A stretch of DNA of 64,000 bases. It comes from an uncultured Spirochaeta sp. (GTDB lineage Bacteria; Spirochaetota; Spirochaetia; DSM-27196; Alkalispirochaetaceae). The DNA lies in contig CAJWEZ010000003.1 in assembly GCA_913030605.1 (NCBI GenBank), forward strand, positions 52,138 through 116,137, given 5' to 3'. The notes under the pieces were generated by a model. The model searched no databases, was not told where the DNA came from, and was given only the letters and a program-made list of their open reading frames with translations. A program made the position numbers and the translations under genes. This document shows, one piece after another, positions 49,047 through 56,936 of the stretch (position 1 is the stretch's first letter; every line of letters begins with the position of its first letter).

Positions 49047-50450
49047 CTACGACTTCGGTTTGACTCCACCCTTCCGTCCGAGGCGGAACCCGACCCTGTA
49101 GAGGTCAGGCATGTCTATTCGCCCGTCACGACGGGTCTCAATGAGGCCCAGACGCTCCAGGTCACTTCGGACTCCGTCCCAGCCACGGTCGGCGTGTTGA
49201 GCGGGAAGAGCCTCAGGAGAGATCTGATCGGGTCCTTCGGGAAACGTTCGTCGCCAGCGATCGACGATATCGTCCCACGGCGAGGGAACATTCATCCCTT
49301 CCAACGCGGTGAGAAGGTTCACGACCCACGGGTACTCTTCGGCCAGTTCAAACACGCGATTCTCCGAGGCCTTCTGGATGCCGCGTTTGATGCTTTCGTA
49401 GTGCAACGCGACGTCGTGGTCCGGATATCGTTCCTCGGAGTCCTCGGCACCCTGACGAATGGCAGACAGAAAAGACCGCGGGGTGGTCCTGCCCCGCCCG
49501 TCGGCGAGGTGTCCCACCGCCCACGTGTACGGCACGCCTCTGCGTCTGTCCCGGCCCATCCACGGACCGGCCAGTTTCCTGAACGCGGCCCGTTGCGCAT
49601 CGCTGTCCCGTTTCATTTCATCTGCCGGCGCCCAGACGCCGTTGCGCTCGCGGGTTTCGCACAAGGCCCTGAGATTCTTTCCATGTTCCCCTGGCGCGTT
49701 TACCAATCGTTGCCACAGCAGTCCATGAAGATCGTGTCGAGCCCATGTCAGTTCCGCCTGAAGCGCGCGAAGCTTGGACGCATCCGGAAAATTAAAAACC
49801 TCGCGCTCTGCTTGATCCTCCCTGAGAAAGACCTTGGCATGCAGTTTCGGAAATGTTTTTGTCCAAAGAACCGCGCGCAGCAGACCGCGGACGATGGAGT
49901 CCATATCGTTCCAGTTGGTGCTGGTACGGTCCAACGCATCAAACACAATGAGTCCGGGTCGAGTTCGACGCGATTCCATGATTCGCGAGACCTGTTCCGG
50001 ATTCGCCTTGATCCAGGAAACCGAATCGGCCCAAGAGGCTGTCGGGATTTCTTCCTCCGTTTGACGCGCCACCCATCGAAGCACGACTGCGCGCCACAGA
50101 TCAAACGGGTCCCCTCTCCCATCGAGAAACCGCGCGAATACATCGGGACTGGGGTATGAGTGTATGTCAGACCGTGTTCCAAACCCGACGTGTACGTCGA
50201 CTCCGTCGATTTCCGGCACGGCGGTTCCGACGAATGACCGAAGGTCGGGCGACTGAAGCGCCGATGTCCAGAACGATTTTCCCACGCCCCGGGCACCGAT
50301 CACGATACTTGAATCGAGCCGCAACGCCTTGAGATGCGCGATTGGTACGTACAGTGTTCCATTGGCGGGGGTGTCGCCGGCGTTTGTCGATTCGAGCGGC
50401 GCGGAAAGAATGGCCCTGCGGACTTCCCTGGCGGACAATGATTCGCTCAT
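49047..50450 (-). CDS. P-loop ATPase with carboxy-terminal winged-helix-like region
   Basis: Predicted NTPase of 467 aa, third gene of a three-gene operon. Walker A is GARGVGKS at residues 52-59, Walker B is GLIVFDALDR at about 166-175. The middle (residues ~180-330) is Arg/Glu-rich and helical. The last ~80 residues (DRGWDGVRSDLERLGLIETRRDGRIDMPDLYRVGFRLG) resemble a winged helix. This layout recalls STAND- or KAP-like NTPases of conflict systems, but no named family fits confidently. Its ATG overlaps the KGGVGR-ATPase stop (ATGA), so the two are made together. Confidence 0.75.
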   Translation of the reverse strand: MSESLSAREVRRAILSAPLESTNAGDTPANGTLYVPIAHLKALRLDSSIVIGARGVGKSFWTSALQSPDLRSFVGTAVPEIDGVDVHVGFGTRSDIHSYPSPDVFARFLDGRGDPFDLWRAVVLRWVARQTEEEIPTASWADSVSWIKANPEQVSRIMESRRTRPGLIVFDALDRTSTNWNDMDSIVRGLLRAVLWTKTFPKLHAKVFLREDQAEREVFNFPDASKLRALQAELTWARHDLHGLLWQRLVNAPGEHGKNLRALCETRERNGVWAPADEMKRDSDAQRAAFRKLAGPWMGRDRRRGVPYTWAVGHLADGRGRTTPRSFLSAIRQGAEDSEERYPDHDVALHYESIKRGIQKASENRVFELAEEYPWVVNLLTALEGMNVPSPWDDIVDRWRRTFPEGPDQISPEALPAQHADRGWDGVRSDLERLGLIETRRDGRIDMPDLYRVGFRLGRKGGVKPKS

Positions 50451-51748
50451 GGTTTCGCGTCATCCATTCCGATCGTCACTGCGACACCGTCCAACAAAGG
50501 TCCGAACACCGCCATCACTTGCTGAGCGTCGATGTCGGCGAAACGTCCTTCCAACGACCGGATCGCCGAAAACGACCGGTGCCAGCGAACGGCCCACGGG
50601 GCGTGGGGAGCTGTCTCGTCATGCTCCTCGAAGTGCCAGTAGTCCGCCGTCACGCTGCCCGGCGGCACATCGTCGTAGAGTCCTTGCGCGAACAGCTCGT
50701 AGGAACGCTCGCGAAGACCTGCGAGATAATCCGCAGTCTCGATCTCCGGCACCAGGGCTGCGACAACCTGGAGTCGGTCACGTATTTTGTTCGCGGCATC
50801 GGTTCTCTGCCAATTGGAAAAAAGCATGTTGTACCCGTTCCACGTTTGATGCCCTTCAATTGCAAACATGAGCACCAGTCGTGCACCGAGGGCGGTGACA
50901 CATCCCGACGAGATTTCGTCTATGCCCGATCGGGAATCGATGAGAACGACGTCGGGCTTCACGGTGTCTTCAAGCTGTCCCACGAGCCGCCGAAGCCGAC
51001 CATCCCACAATTGACGTCCCCCGGCAGGATCGTCCACTGACATCCACACGCGCCCGAGTTTTGAGAGGTATTCTCCGGGATCCCGGCCGTGGGCCGGTGC
51101 GACGTAGATCTCACCGTCGTGAGACAGAGGGCTGGCCGATACCATCGCTTCAAGAACGGTTGAGCCGTTACCCACGAGATCTTCCACCAGCCAATCAGTT
51201 ATGCCGTACTGCGGTTGTCGGTCTTCCGGCAGGAGTTCCGACGACAGTCCAGGAGACTCAAGATCGAGGTCGAGTACGAGAACCCTCAGTCCGGCCTGTG
51301 CCAGGTGCCAGGCGGTAATCGCGAGAGCGGTCGACCGGCCGACACCGCCCTTGATCGAGTAAAACACGATGCGGGGAGGATCGTTTGCCATGTCATGAAT
51401 GGACTGCCAGGTGGAATCGGTGGCCAGCCGGTCGACCACGATGCCGTTCGGGACGTTGTGCAACGGAAACTGGGCCGCACCGAGACAGACCGAATCGCGA
51501 TCTGACTCGTACAGGAGACTGGAAGACGTGGCATAGCCGTGTGGCCCCAGCTGATCCATGACTGCATCTGCAACGTTTTGAACTGCCAACTTGAGTTCCG
51601 GGCGATCAGCGATCGCGCTGGGCACAACGAAACGAACACGACCGGTCAAGTCACGGTTGACCAAGACCCAATCCAATTGCTGGATCGTGTCGGCGTGCGA
51701 TGAGAACACCTTTTCCACGATCGGGAGAACGTTATCGAATGTCGTCAT
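50447..51748 (-). CDS. KGGVGR-motif variant ParA/MinD-like ATPase
   Basis: Deviant-Walker-A ATPase of 433 aa. The P-loop reads SIKGGVGRST (residues 131-140), with Arg replacing the usual second Lys. Walker A' is VLVLDLDLESPGLSSELL and Walker B is PDVVLIDSRSGIDEISSG. About 130 residues precede the P-loop and may form a separate domain (VFSSHADTIQQLDWVLVNRDL). A ~150-aa helical carboxy-terminal part includes LAGLRERSYELFAQGLYDD. The KGGVGR variant is known as a distinct ATPase group often found beside uncharacterised effector-like genes. It is coupled to both neighbours by 4-bp overlaps. Confidence 0.85.
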   Translation of the reverse strand: MTTFDNVLPIVEKVFSSHADTIQQLDWVLVNRDLTGRVRFVVPSAIADRPELKLAVQNVADAVMDQLGPHGYATSSSLLYESDRDSVCLGAAQFPLHNVPNGIVVDRLATDSTWQSIHDMANDPPRIVFYSIKGGVGRSTALAITAWHLAQAGLRVLVLDLDLESPGLSSELLPEDRQPQYGITDWLVEDLVGNGSTVLEAMVSASPLSHDGEIYVAPAHGRDPGEYLSKLGRVWMSVDDPAGGRQLWDGRLRRLVGQLEDTVKPDVVLIDSRSGIDEISSGCVTALGARLVLMFAIEGHQTWNGYNMLFSNWQRTDAANKIRDRLQVVAALVPEIETADYLAGLRERSYELFAQGLYDDVPPGSVTADYWHFEEHDETAPHAPWAVRWHRSFSAIRSLEGRFADIDAQQVMAVFGPLLDGVAVTIGMDDAKP

Positions 51749-52161
51749 ACCAGCCCCTCCAGTTGAGCTTGTTGTATGAGCCCGTGAACTTCACGGGCGC
51801 CGGCGCGATGAGGATTTACCCGGGCGAGGTCGAACTGGTCCTGTCGGGAATACCGTTGTGACACGTTCCAGTTGTCGAACGGTGCCGGGGTTGACAACGG
51901 GTATCGGCTACCCGCCGGACGCCCCTGTCTGTATGTCTCATACCGGTACCAGATGCGATCGATGTGTCGTTGATCTGCGACGTCCTGTGGCCGATCATTT
52001 TGGGAATCGTACCTCATCCCAAATTCGACCATAAGCTTCTTGAGACCGCACTCCGCCGATAAACCGTAGAGATGGTCTGCGTTCGCCAGCCGTCCTGCGG
52101 AATGAAGGGCCTCCGCGTCGGTCAAGTGTCGTTCGTGCGCATCAAGAAAGTCGGTGTTCAC
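51745..52161 (-). CDS. Small HEPN-like protein, first gene of the ATPase operon
   Basis: Helical protein of 138 aa. Residues 7-45 (DAHERHLTDAEALHSAGRLANADHLYGLSAECGLKKLM) match the opening helix pair of HEPN proteins. The NWNVSQRYS segment and the final helix (VNPHRAGAREVHGLIQQA) complete the pattern; R119-x6-H126 could serve as the catalytic R-x4-6-H motif. The start is GTG with no clear Shine-Dalgarno. It overlaps the KGGVGR ATPase by 4 bp. Probably an RNase effector or an adaptor controlled by the two ATPases; that role is inference. Confidence 0.7.
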   Translation of the reverse strand: MNTDFLDAHERHLTDAEALHSAGRLANADHLYGLSAECGLKKLMVEFGMRYDSQNDRPQDVADQRHIDRIWYRYETYRQGRPAGSRYPLSTPAPFDNWNVSQRYSRQDQFDLARVNPHRAGAREVHGLIQQAQLEGLV

Positions 52162-52262
52162 CTGGAGAACTCTATCACAACGCCGAAAAAACGTGTGCCA
52201 TGATCGAAAGGTGCACAGTCCCAGCTGCCGCCGAGAGCCCGCGCACCCAACGCCGAGACGTC

Positions 52263-52360
52263 AGAATTGTGTGCCGCTCAGGATGAGCACCTTGTCAGGG
52301 GCGCGTTTTTGTCGCCGGCAGCGACGGGCCCCGCTCCGGTGAACCGGATGGGTCGACCTT
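52263..52360. repeat. Interspersed noncoding repeat, copy 3 (short)
   Basis: AGAATTGTGTGCCGCTCAGG... at 52263-52318 corresponds to the right-end motif, and CCCCGCTCCGGTGAACCGG with ATGGGTCGACC (52329-52360) to a shortened second repeat type, in the same order as copy 1. The rest of the gap between the HEPN-like gene and the riboswitch (52162-52262) shows nothing recognisable. Confidence 0.65.
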
Positions 52361-52389
52361 CCCTCTGCACTCCCCGAGCCCCCCGGTCC

Positions 52390-52419
52390 TTGACGTGTCC
52401 CGGGCGTGGTGCGTACGCT
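52390..52419 (+). promoter_or_regulatory. Promoter of the thiamin-precursor uptake operon
   Basis: TTGACG, an 18-bp spacer and TACGCT. The expected start near 52426 coincides with the first bases of the TPP riboswitch. Confidence 0.55.
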
Positions 52420-52426
52420 ATCCACA

Positions 52427-52500
52427 GAACAGGGGTGCCGAAAGGCTGAGATCATACCCGTAGAACCTGAACTGGGTAATGCCAGCGGAGGGATTCGATG
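52427..52500 (+). ncRNA. TPP riboswitch (THI element)
   Basis: The conserved core is complete: GGGGTGCC, GGCTGAGATCATACCC, GAACCTGAACTGGGTAATGCCAGCG and AGGGA, in the right order and spacing. It lies ~70 bp upstream of a four-gene importer operon. The downstream platform holds GGCACCCC (52534-52541), which can pair either with the aptamer strand GGGGTGCC or with GGGGGTGC next to the start codon. Control by hiding the ribosome-binding site is therefore likely. Confidence 0.95.
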
Positions 52501-52567
52501 ATCCATTTCTTGTGCGCGTGTGACGCGGTGCAGGGCACCCCGGATTTTTCCGTGAAGGGGGTGCGCC

Positions 52568-52870
52568 ATGAACGCACGAACACGCAACGTTTCGATACAG
52601 GTCCTTCCACTCATTCCCGACGCGATTCCCGTGGTCGATAAGGCGATCCGCGTGATCCAGGACAGCGGTGTGCGCTACGAGGTGGGTCCGATGGAAACCA
52701 CTCTGGAGGGCGAAGACCTCGATGAGCTGCTCACCGTTGCCCGGCGCGCCCACGAGGCGTGCTTTGACGGCGCCGACACGGTGGTGACGGTGATCAAGAT
52801 CGCCGACTCGGTGAACGGCACGTCGATCGAGGGCAAGACGGCGAAGTACCGCGGCGGCGCGGCGGGATGA
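52568..52870 (+). CDS. MTH1187-family thiamin-binding protein
   Basis: Small cytoplasmic protein of 100 aa. VSIQVLPLIPDAIPVVDKAIRVIQDSG, YEVGPMETTLEGEDLDELL and VVTVIKIADSVNG match the DUF77/MTH1187-YkoF-like family, whose members bind thiamin or related pyrimidines. It is the first gene after the TPP riboswitch, and its stop overlaps the permease start (ATGA). Its ribosome-binding region (AAGGGGGTG) lies in the predicted expression platform. It probably helps to capture or sense the imported pyrimidine. Confidence 0.88.
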   Translation: MNARTRNVSIQVLPLIPDAIPVVDKAIRVIQDSGVRYEVGPMETTLEGEDLDELLTVARRAHEACFDGADTVVTVIKIADSVNGTSIEGKTAKYRGGAAG

Positions 52871-53652
52871 ACGCCCGCACGGTGGTACCGCCGGCCGCGG
52901 TGATCGTGGGTGCGGTGGTGGCGTGGCACGTGGTGGTGATCGCCAGCGGCCTGCCACCGTTTATCCTGCCGTCGCCGGTGGGGGTGGTGCGCTCGGGGGT
53001 GGAGACGTGGAACGTCCTGGGCCCGGCGATCGTGACCACGCTCTCCGAGACGCTCCTGGGGCTCGCGATTTCGGTCACCCTGGGGGTGGCGTTTGCCGGT
53101 GCCATGGACCTGGTGCCGCTGGTGCGGCGGGCGCTCTACCCGCTCCTGGTCGCCTCGCAGACGGTGCAGATCCTGGCGATCGCGCCGCTATTGGTGATCT
53201 GGTTCGGCTTTGGCCTCACCCCAAACATCATCGTGGTGGTGCTGTTCACCTTCTTTCCCATGACGGTGGCCACCGTGGATGGGCTGACCTCGACCGACCC
53301 CGACTACATTCGCCTGCTGCGCTCGATGGGGGCCTCCCGTGCCCGGATCTGGCGCACGGTGCGCCTGCCGGCGGCGCTGCCCTCGTTCTTCAGCGGCCTG
53401 CGGTTGTCGGTGACCTACAGCGTGGTGGCGGCCACGGTGGGCGAATGGGTGGGCGGCTCCGGCGGGCTGGGGCTGTACATGCTGCGCTCCAAGAACGCGC
53501 TGGAGACGGACCAGGTCTTTGTGGCGATGGTGATCACCACCCTGTTGAGTATTGGTCTGTTTCTCTGTGTCTTCCTCTGCGAACGCCTGGCGCTGCCGTG
53601 GTACTACACCGCGCAGCGCCGCGAGCAGTGGGACGAGCAGGGAATCTACTGA
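52867..53652 (+). CDS. thiX: ABC transporter permease (ThiX-like)
   Basis: Permease of 261 aa in the nitrate/sulfonate/taurine permease family. Helices include VIVGAVVAWHVVVIASGLPPFI and LYPLLVASQTVQILAIAPLLVIWFGFG; the ATPase-contact loop is LLRSMGASRARIWRTVRLPAALPSFFSGLR. Operon position under a TPP riboswitch and next to an NMT1-like binding protein indicates import of a thiamin pyrimidine precursor (HMP or formylaminopyrimidine). Confidence 0.9.
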   Translation: MNARTVVPPAAVIVGAVVAWHVVVIASGLPPFILPSPVGVVRSGVETWNVLGPAIVTTLSETLLGLAISVTLGVAFAGAMDLVPLVRRALYPLLVASQTVQILAIAPLLVIWFGFGLTPNIIVVVLFTFFPMTVATVDGLTSTDPDYIRLLRSMGASRARIWRTVRLPAALPSFFSGLRLSVTYSVVAATVGEWVGGSGGLGLYMLRSKNALETDQVFVAMVITTLLSIGLFLCVFLCERLALPWYYTAQRREQWDEQGIY

Positions 53653-53676
53653 CAAATCGAACCCGAGGAGGATGCG

Positions 53677-54702
53677 ATGGTCCGTATGTTTGTGTTCCGT
53701 GTGTTTGTGATGGTGTGTGCGCTTGCGGCGCCGGTGGTGTACGCCGGTGGCGCGGCTGAGTCCGACGCGGCGGGAGCCGGGGATGCCGGGGCGCCGGTGC
53801 AGCAGGTGACGTGTATGCTCGACTGGGTGCCCAACGTGAACCACGTGGGGATCTTTGTGGCGCAGGACCGCGGCTTCTTTGCCGATGAGGGCCTGGCGGT
53901 CGATATCATCCAGCCGGGGGAGGTGGCGGCCAACGCGGCGGTCGCCAGCGGTCGGGCTGATTTCGGTGTGGGCTTTCAGGAGAACCTGACGCTCCTGCGC
54001 GCGGACGATGTCCCCCTGGTGTCGATCGCGGCGATGCTGCAGACGAACACCTCGGGGTTTGCGGTCCGCGCGGGTGAGGGTGTGGAGACGCCGGCGGACT
54101 TTGCGGGACTGACCTACGGCACGTTTCAGTCGCCGTTTGAGGAGCCCACGCTGACCTCGCTGGTGGAGGCCGCCGGCGGCGACGCCTCCGGTATCGAGTA
54201 CGTGCCGGCGGGGTCGGAGTTGCTGGCGATGCTGCAGCAGGAGCGCGCGGACATCGTGTGGATCTACTACGGCACGCAGGGGTTTCAGGCCGAGCGTGTG
54301 GGGATCGATATCGACTACTTTCCACTGAACGAGTACCCCGACGCGGTTCCCGACTACTACACGCCGGTGATCATCGCGAGCGAGTCGATGCTCGCCGACA
54401 ACCCGGAGCTCACGCGGGCGTTCCTGGCGGCGCTGAGCCGCGGGCACCGCTATGTGGTGGACCACCCGCAGGAGTCGGCGCGCATTCTCGCGGAGGCGGT
54501 GCCGGAACTGAACGCGGAGCAACTGGGCAAGAGCGTTCCCTGGCTCGCGCAGCGCATGGTGATGGATGCGCCGGAGTGGGGCTACCAGGAGGTGTCGGTC
54601 TGGCGCGAGTACGCGGCGTGGATGCGCGATGTGGGCGTGCTGGAGGGCGAGTTTGACCCGTCCTCGGCGATGACCAACGCCTTTCTCCCGGGGCAGCAGT
54701 GA
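53677..54702 (+). CDS. thiY: ABC transporter substrate-binding protein (ThiY/NMT1-like)
   Basis: Secreted binding protein of 341 aa. The signal ends near VVYAGGAAES. The NMT1/THI5-like domain begins TCMLDWVPNVNHVGIFVAQDRGFFADEGLAVDIIQPG and continues with GRADFGVGFQENLTLLRADDVPLVSIAAML and YFPLNEYPDAVPDYYTPVIIAS. AGGAGG precedes the ATG. Predicted ligand is a thiamin pyrimidine precursor; the riboswitch supports this strongly. Confidence 0.9.
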   Translation: MVRMFVFRVFVMVCALAAPVVYAGGAAESDAAGAGDAGAPVQQVTCMLDWVPNVNHVGIFVAQDRGFFADEGLAVDIIQPGEVAANAAVASGRADFGVGFQENLTLLRADDVPLVSIAAMLQTNTSGFAVRAGEGVETPADFAGLTYGTFQSPFEEPTLTSLVEAAGGDASGIEYVPAGSELLAMLQQERADIVWIYYGTQGFQAERVGIDIDYFPLNEYPDAVPDYYTPVIIASESMLADNPELTRAFLAALSRGHRYVVDHPQESARILAEAVPELNAEQLGKSVPWLAQRMVMDAPEWGYQEVSVWREYAAWMRDVGVLEGEFDPSSAMTNAFLPGQQ

Positions 54703-55541
54703 CTGCCACGACGACGCGGGACCCTGAGGCGACCCCGCGCCTGGCGGTGGATCGCGTGTCGATGACGTTTCACGGTGAGGCGGGGGCTGTTGAGGCCCTC
54801 GCCGATGTCTCCTTTGACGTACACCGCGAGGAGATCGTCACGGTGATCGGGCCGAGCGGGAGCGGGAAGAGCACGCTCTTTAACGTGATCACCGGGCTGA
54901 TCGAGCCGCAGGCGGGGGCGATCCGCATCGACGGCCGGGAACTCGCCGACCGCACCGGTGCGGTGGCGTACATGCCGCAGCGCGACCTGCTCCTGCCGTG
55001 GCGGACGGTGCTGGACAACGTGGTGCTGCCGCTGGAGATCCAGGGGGCCGGCGGGACGCGGGCGCGAGCACGAGGTCGAGCGAAGGCGCCGGCGCGGGAG
55101 CGGGCGCGCGAACAGGCGCGGGAGCGAGCGCGGGAGCTCATGCCACGCTTCGGCCTCGAAGGGTTCGAGAACCACTACCCGGCGGTACTCTCCGGCGGCA
55201 TGCGCCAGCGCGCGGCGTTCCTGCGCACGGTGATGAGCGGTCGTGAGACGCTGCTTCTGGACGAACCGTTCGGCGCGCTGGACGCACTGACCCGCCGGCG
55301 GCTGCAGGACTGGCTCCTGGAACTCCAGCGCGAACTGGAGCGCACGATCCTCTTCATCACCCACGATGTGGAGGAGGCGGTGTACCTCGGCGACCGCGTG
55401 GTCGTACTGAGCCCGCGCCCGGGGCGGGTGCAGACCACGATGCCGGTGGACCTCCCGCGCCCCCGCCATCAGCAGATGATCGGGGACCCGGCCTTCGGCC
55501 GCCACGTGGCAACGCTCCTGGAGGAGCTCGGGGTCAGGTAG
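54699..55541 (+). CDS. thiZ: ABC transporter ATP-binding protein (ThiZ-like) with Arg-rich insertion
   Basis: ATPase of 280 aa. Walker A is GPSGSGKST, the Q-loop is YMPQRDLLLPWRTV, the signature is VLSGGMRQRAAF, Walker B is TLLLDEPFGALD, and the switch His is in LFITHDVEEAVYLG. Between Q-loop and signature lies an insertion of ~30 residues rich in Arg, Ala and Glu (RARGRAKAPARERAREQ...), probably a single helix, encoded by GC-rich near-repeats. The start is a GTG overlapping the thiY stop (GTGA). Last gene of the thiamin-precursor operon. Confidence 0.92.
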   Translation: MTATTTRDPEATPRLAVDRVSMTFHGEAGAVEALADVSFDVHREEIVTVIGPSGSGKSTLFNVITGLIEPQAGAIRIDGRELADRTGAVAYMPQRDLLLPWRTVLDNVVLPLEIQGAGGTRARARGRAKAPARERAREQARERARELMPRFGLEGFENHYPAVLSGGMRQRAAFLRTVMSGRETLLLDEPFGALDALTRRRLQDWLLELQRELERTILFITHDVEEAVYLGDRVVVLSPRPGRVQTTMPVDLPRPRHQQMIGDPAFGRHVATLLEELGVR

Positions 55542-55578
55542 CGGGAGCGAGCGCCGGCGGCGCTGGTCGGGGCTGTGG

Positions 55579-55825
55579 CGCCCCGCGCGGCCACTGGCCG
55601 CCAGTCCCACGGGTCGCCTGTAGCACGTTGTTCACCCTTCGCGGCACACCTTTTTCCTCGCCGCGCGCGACTCGGGCGGCCGCGGGCGAGCGCCGCGGGT
55701 AGCCGCTGCGCCGGTTGGCGGCTGCGACACTGGTGGTGCAGTGCGCGGTCTGCGGGGCCGCGGGCGCCGCGTCATCGGTGGCGAGATTGTGTGCCACCCA
55801 AGGTGAACAACTTGCCAGCGGGCGC
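55579..55825. repeat. Interspersed noncoding repeat, copy 4 (MITE-like, near complete)
   Basis: About 245 bp. Left end: GCCTGTAGCACGTTGTTCAC and CCTTCGCGGCACACC at ~55617-55650. Right end (55788-55822): ATTGTGTGCCACCCAAGG then TGAACAACTTGCCAGCGGG. The ends are inverted copies of each other (GGTGTGCC...GGTGAACAACGTGC... in reverse complement). The interior is GC-rich without a conserved ORF. Highly similar to copy 5. The mazE promoter begins 24 bp after its right end. Confidence 0.75.
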
Positions 55826-55848
55826 CGTTTTTTGGCGGCGCCGGCGTG

Positions 55849-55877
55849 TTGACCGGGCTGGAGGGCGTGATTACAGT
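55849..55877 (+). promoter_or_regulatory. mazEF promoter, predicted leaderless
   Basis: TTGACC, a 17-bp spacer and TACAGT; the -10 box ends 6 nt before the mazE ATG. No Shine-Dalgarno is present. The promoter lies just outside repeat copy 4. Confidence 0.6.
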
Positions 55878-55883
55878 AATTAC

Positions 55884-56138
55884 ATGAAGACGAAGGTGAT
55901 TCGGATCGGCAACTCCCGCGGCGTCCGAATTCCGGCGGCGGTTCTTCAGGCGTACGACATTCACGAGGGGGACGAGTTGGAACTTGATCGGCGCAGGGAG
56001 GGCATCCTGCTGTCGGTCGTCAATCGACCGTCGGTTCTCAGCTATGAGGAATCCTATCGCCAGATGGCGGCCGAGGCCGCGGAACACGCGGAGTGGTCGG
56101 CGTGGGACACGGTGGCTGGAGACGGCGTTGATGATTGA
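55884..56138 (+). CDS. mazE: AbrB/MazE-type antitoxin
   Basis: Antitoxin of 84 aa with a swapped-hairpin AbrB DNA-binding domain: KTKVIRIGNSRGVRIPAAVLQAYDIHEGDELELDRR. The carboxy-terminal acidic tail (YEESYRQMAAEAAEHAEWSAWDTV) would wrap the toxin. It overlaps the MazF-like gene by 8 bp. The ATG is preceded directly by a promoter, and the longer track ORF upstream runs through repeat copy 4 and was rejected. Probable autoregulator of the pair. Confidence 0.9.
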   Translation: MKTKVIRIGNSRGVRIPAAVLQAYDIHEGDELELDRRREGILLSVVNRPSVLSYEESYRQMAAEAAEHAEWSAWDTVAGDGVDD

Positions 56139-56475
56139 GCGCTACGGTGTGTACTGGGTGAACCTGGATCCGGTGATTGGCCGCGAGATGGCAAAGCGGC
56201 GACCGGCGGTTGTCGTCAGCGACGACGCGATGAACCGCGTGCTGGGAACCGTTGTTGTCTGTCCCCTGACTTCATCGCGTCATCCGGCGTGGCCAAGTCG
56301 GGTCGCGTGTTCCGTCGGCGATATCGATGGCGAGATCGCGGTGGACCAGATTCGAACGGTGTCCCGTCGCCGCATCGGCGACTGTCTCGGCACGATCGAT
56401 GAGAGTGCGGCGGCGACGATCCGCCACGTGATCACCGAGATGTACGGGATCCTGGCGACGTCGGTGGAGGAGTAG
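56131..56475 (+). CDS. mazF: MazF/PemK-type mRNA interferase toxin
   Basis: Toxin of 114 aa: RYGVYWVNLDPVIGREMAKRRPAVVVSDD carries the conserved loop and Arg, followed by VVVCPLTSSRHP (Thr/Ser catalytic region) and VDQIRTVSRRRIGDCLGTID. All usual elements of an active sequence-specific endoribonuclease are present. Translation is coupled to mazE by overlap. Repeat copy 5 follows within ~60 bp. Confidence 0.92.
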   Translation: MIERYGVYWVNLDPVIGREMAKRRPAVVVSDDAMNRVLGTVVVCPLTSSRHPAWPSRVACSVGDIDGEIAVDQIRTVSRRRIGDCLGTIDESAAATIRHVITEMYGILATSVEE

Positions 56476-56532
56476 GGCCCGGGGCTGCTGCGGCGCCCTC
56501 GCTGGCGCGGCGCCCTCGCTGCTGCAGGCTGC

Positions 56533-56762
56533 GGCGCCCCGCCCGGCCACTCGCCGCCAGTCCCACGGGTCGCCTGTAGCACGTTGTTCACCCTTCGCGG
56601 CACACCTTTTTCGTCGCCGCGCGCGACACGGGCGGCCGCGGGTGGCCGCTGCTCCGGTTGGCGGCCGGGACACAGGTGGTGCAGTGCGCGGTCTGCGGGG
56701 TCGGGCCGGGTTATCGATGGGCGAAATTGTGTGCCGCCCAAGATGGTCAACGTGCTAGGGGA
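56533..56762. repeat. Interspersed noncoding repeat, copy 5 (MITE-like, near complete)
   Basis: About 230 bp, very similar to copy 4 along its length: shared outer segment CCGCCAGTCCCACGGGTCG, left end CCTGTAGCACGTTGTTCACC, interior GGTGGTGCAGTGCGCGGTC, right end AAATTGTGTGCCGCCCAAG with TCAACGTGCTAGGGG. The two ends are inverted relative to each other. It fills most of the mazF-HEPN gap. Confidence 0.75.
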
Positions 56763-56825
56763 CAATTGTGGGAGCGGTCGCCCACTGGGAGCTGCTGGTT
56801 CACAGGTGCTCCGGCTCTCCGGACG

Positions 56826-56930
56826 GGCCGCCTGGCCCCGCTCCGGTGGGGAGACGGGCCCGCTGTTGTGCCGGGCCGGGTGCTTTGGAGGCGGGCGCGG
56901 CGGTCTGTGAGCTCGCCCCGGCCCGGTTCC
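56826..56930. repeat. Second-type interspersed repeat, ~100 bp
   Basis: GCCGCCTGGCCCCGCTCCGG...GACGGGCCCGCTGTTGTG...TGCTTTGGAGGCGG...GAGCTCGCCCCGGCCCG. It matches the copy at 57684-57814 with only a handful of differences. The two copies bracket the MNT-HEPN module. Confidence 0.75.
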
Positions 56931-56936
56931 CGAAGA

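Noticed and set aside
55575-55883. Amino-terminal extension of MazE in ORF 55575..56138
   Set aside because: It runs through repeat copy 4 and would skip the promoter. AbrB-type antitoxins start directly at the KTKVIRIGNSRG motif.
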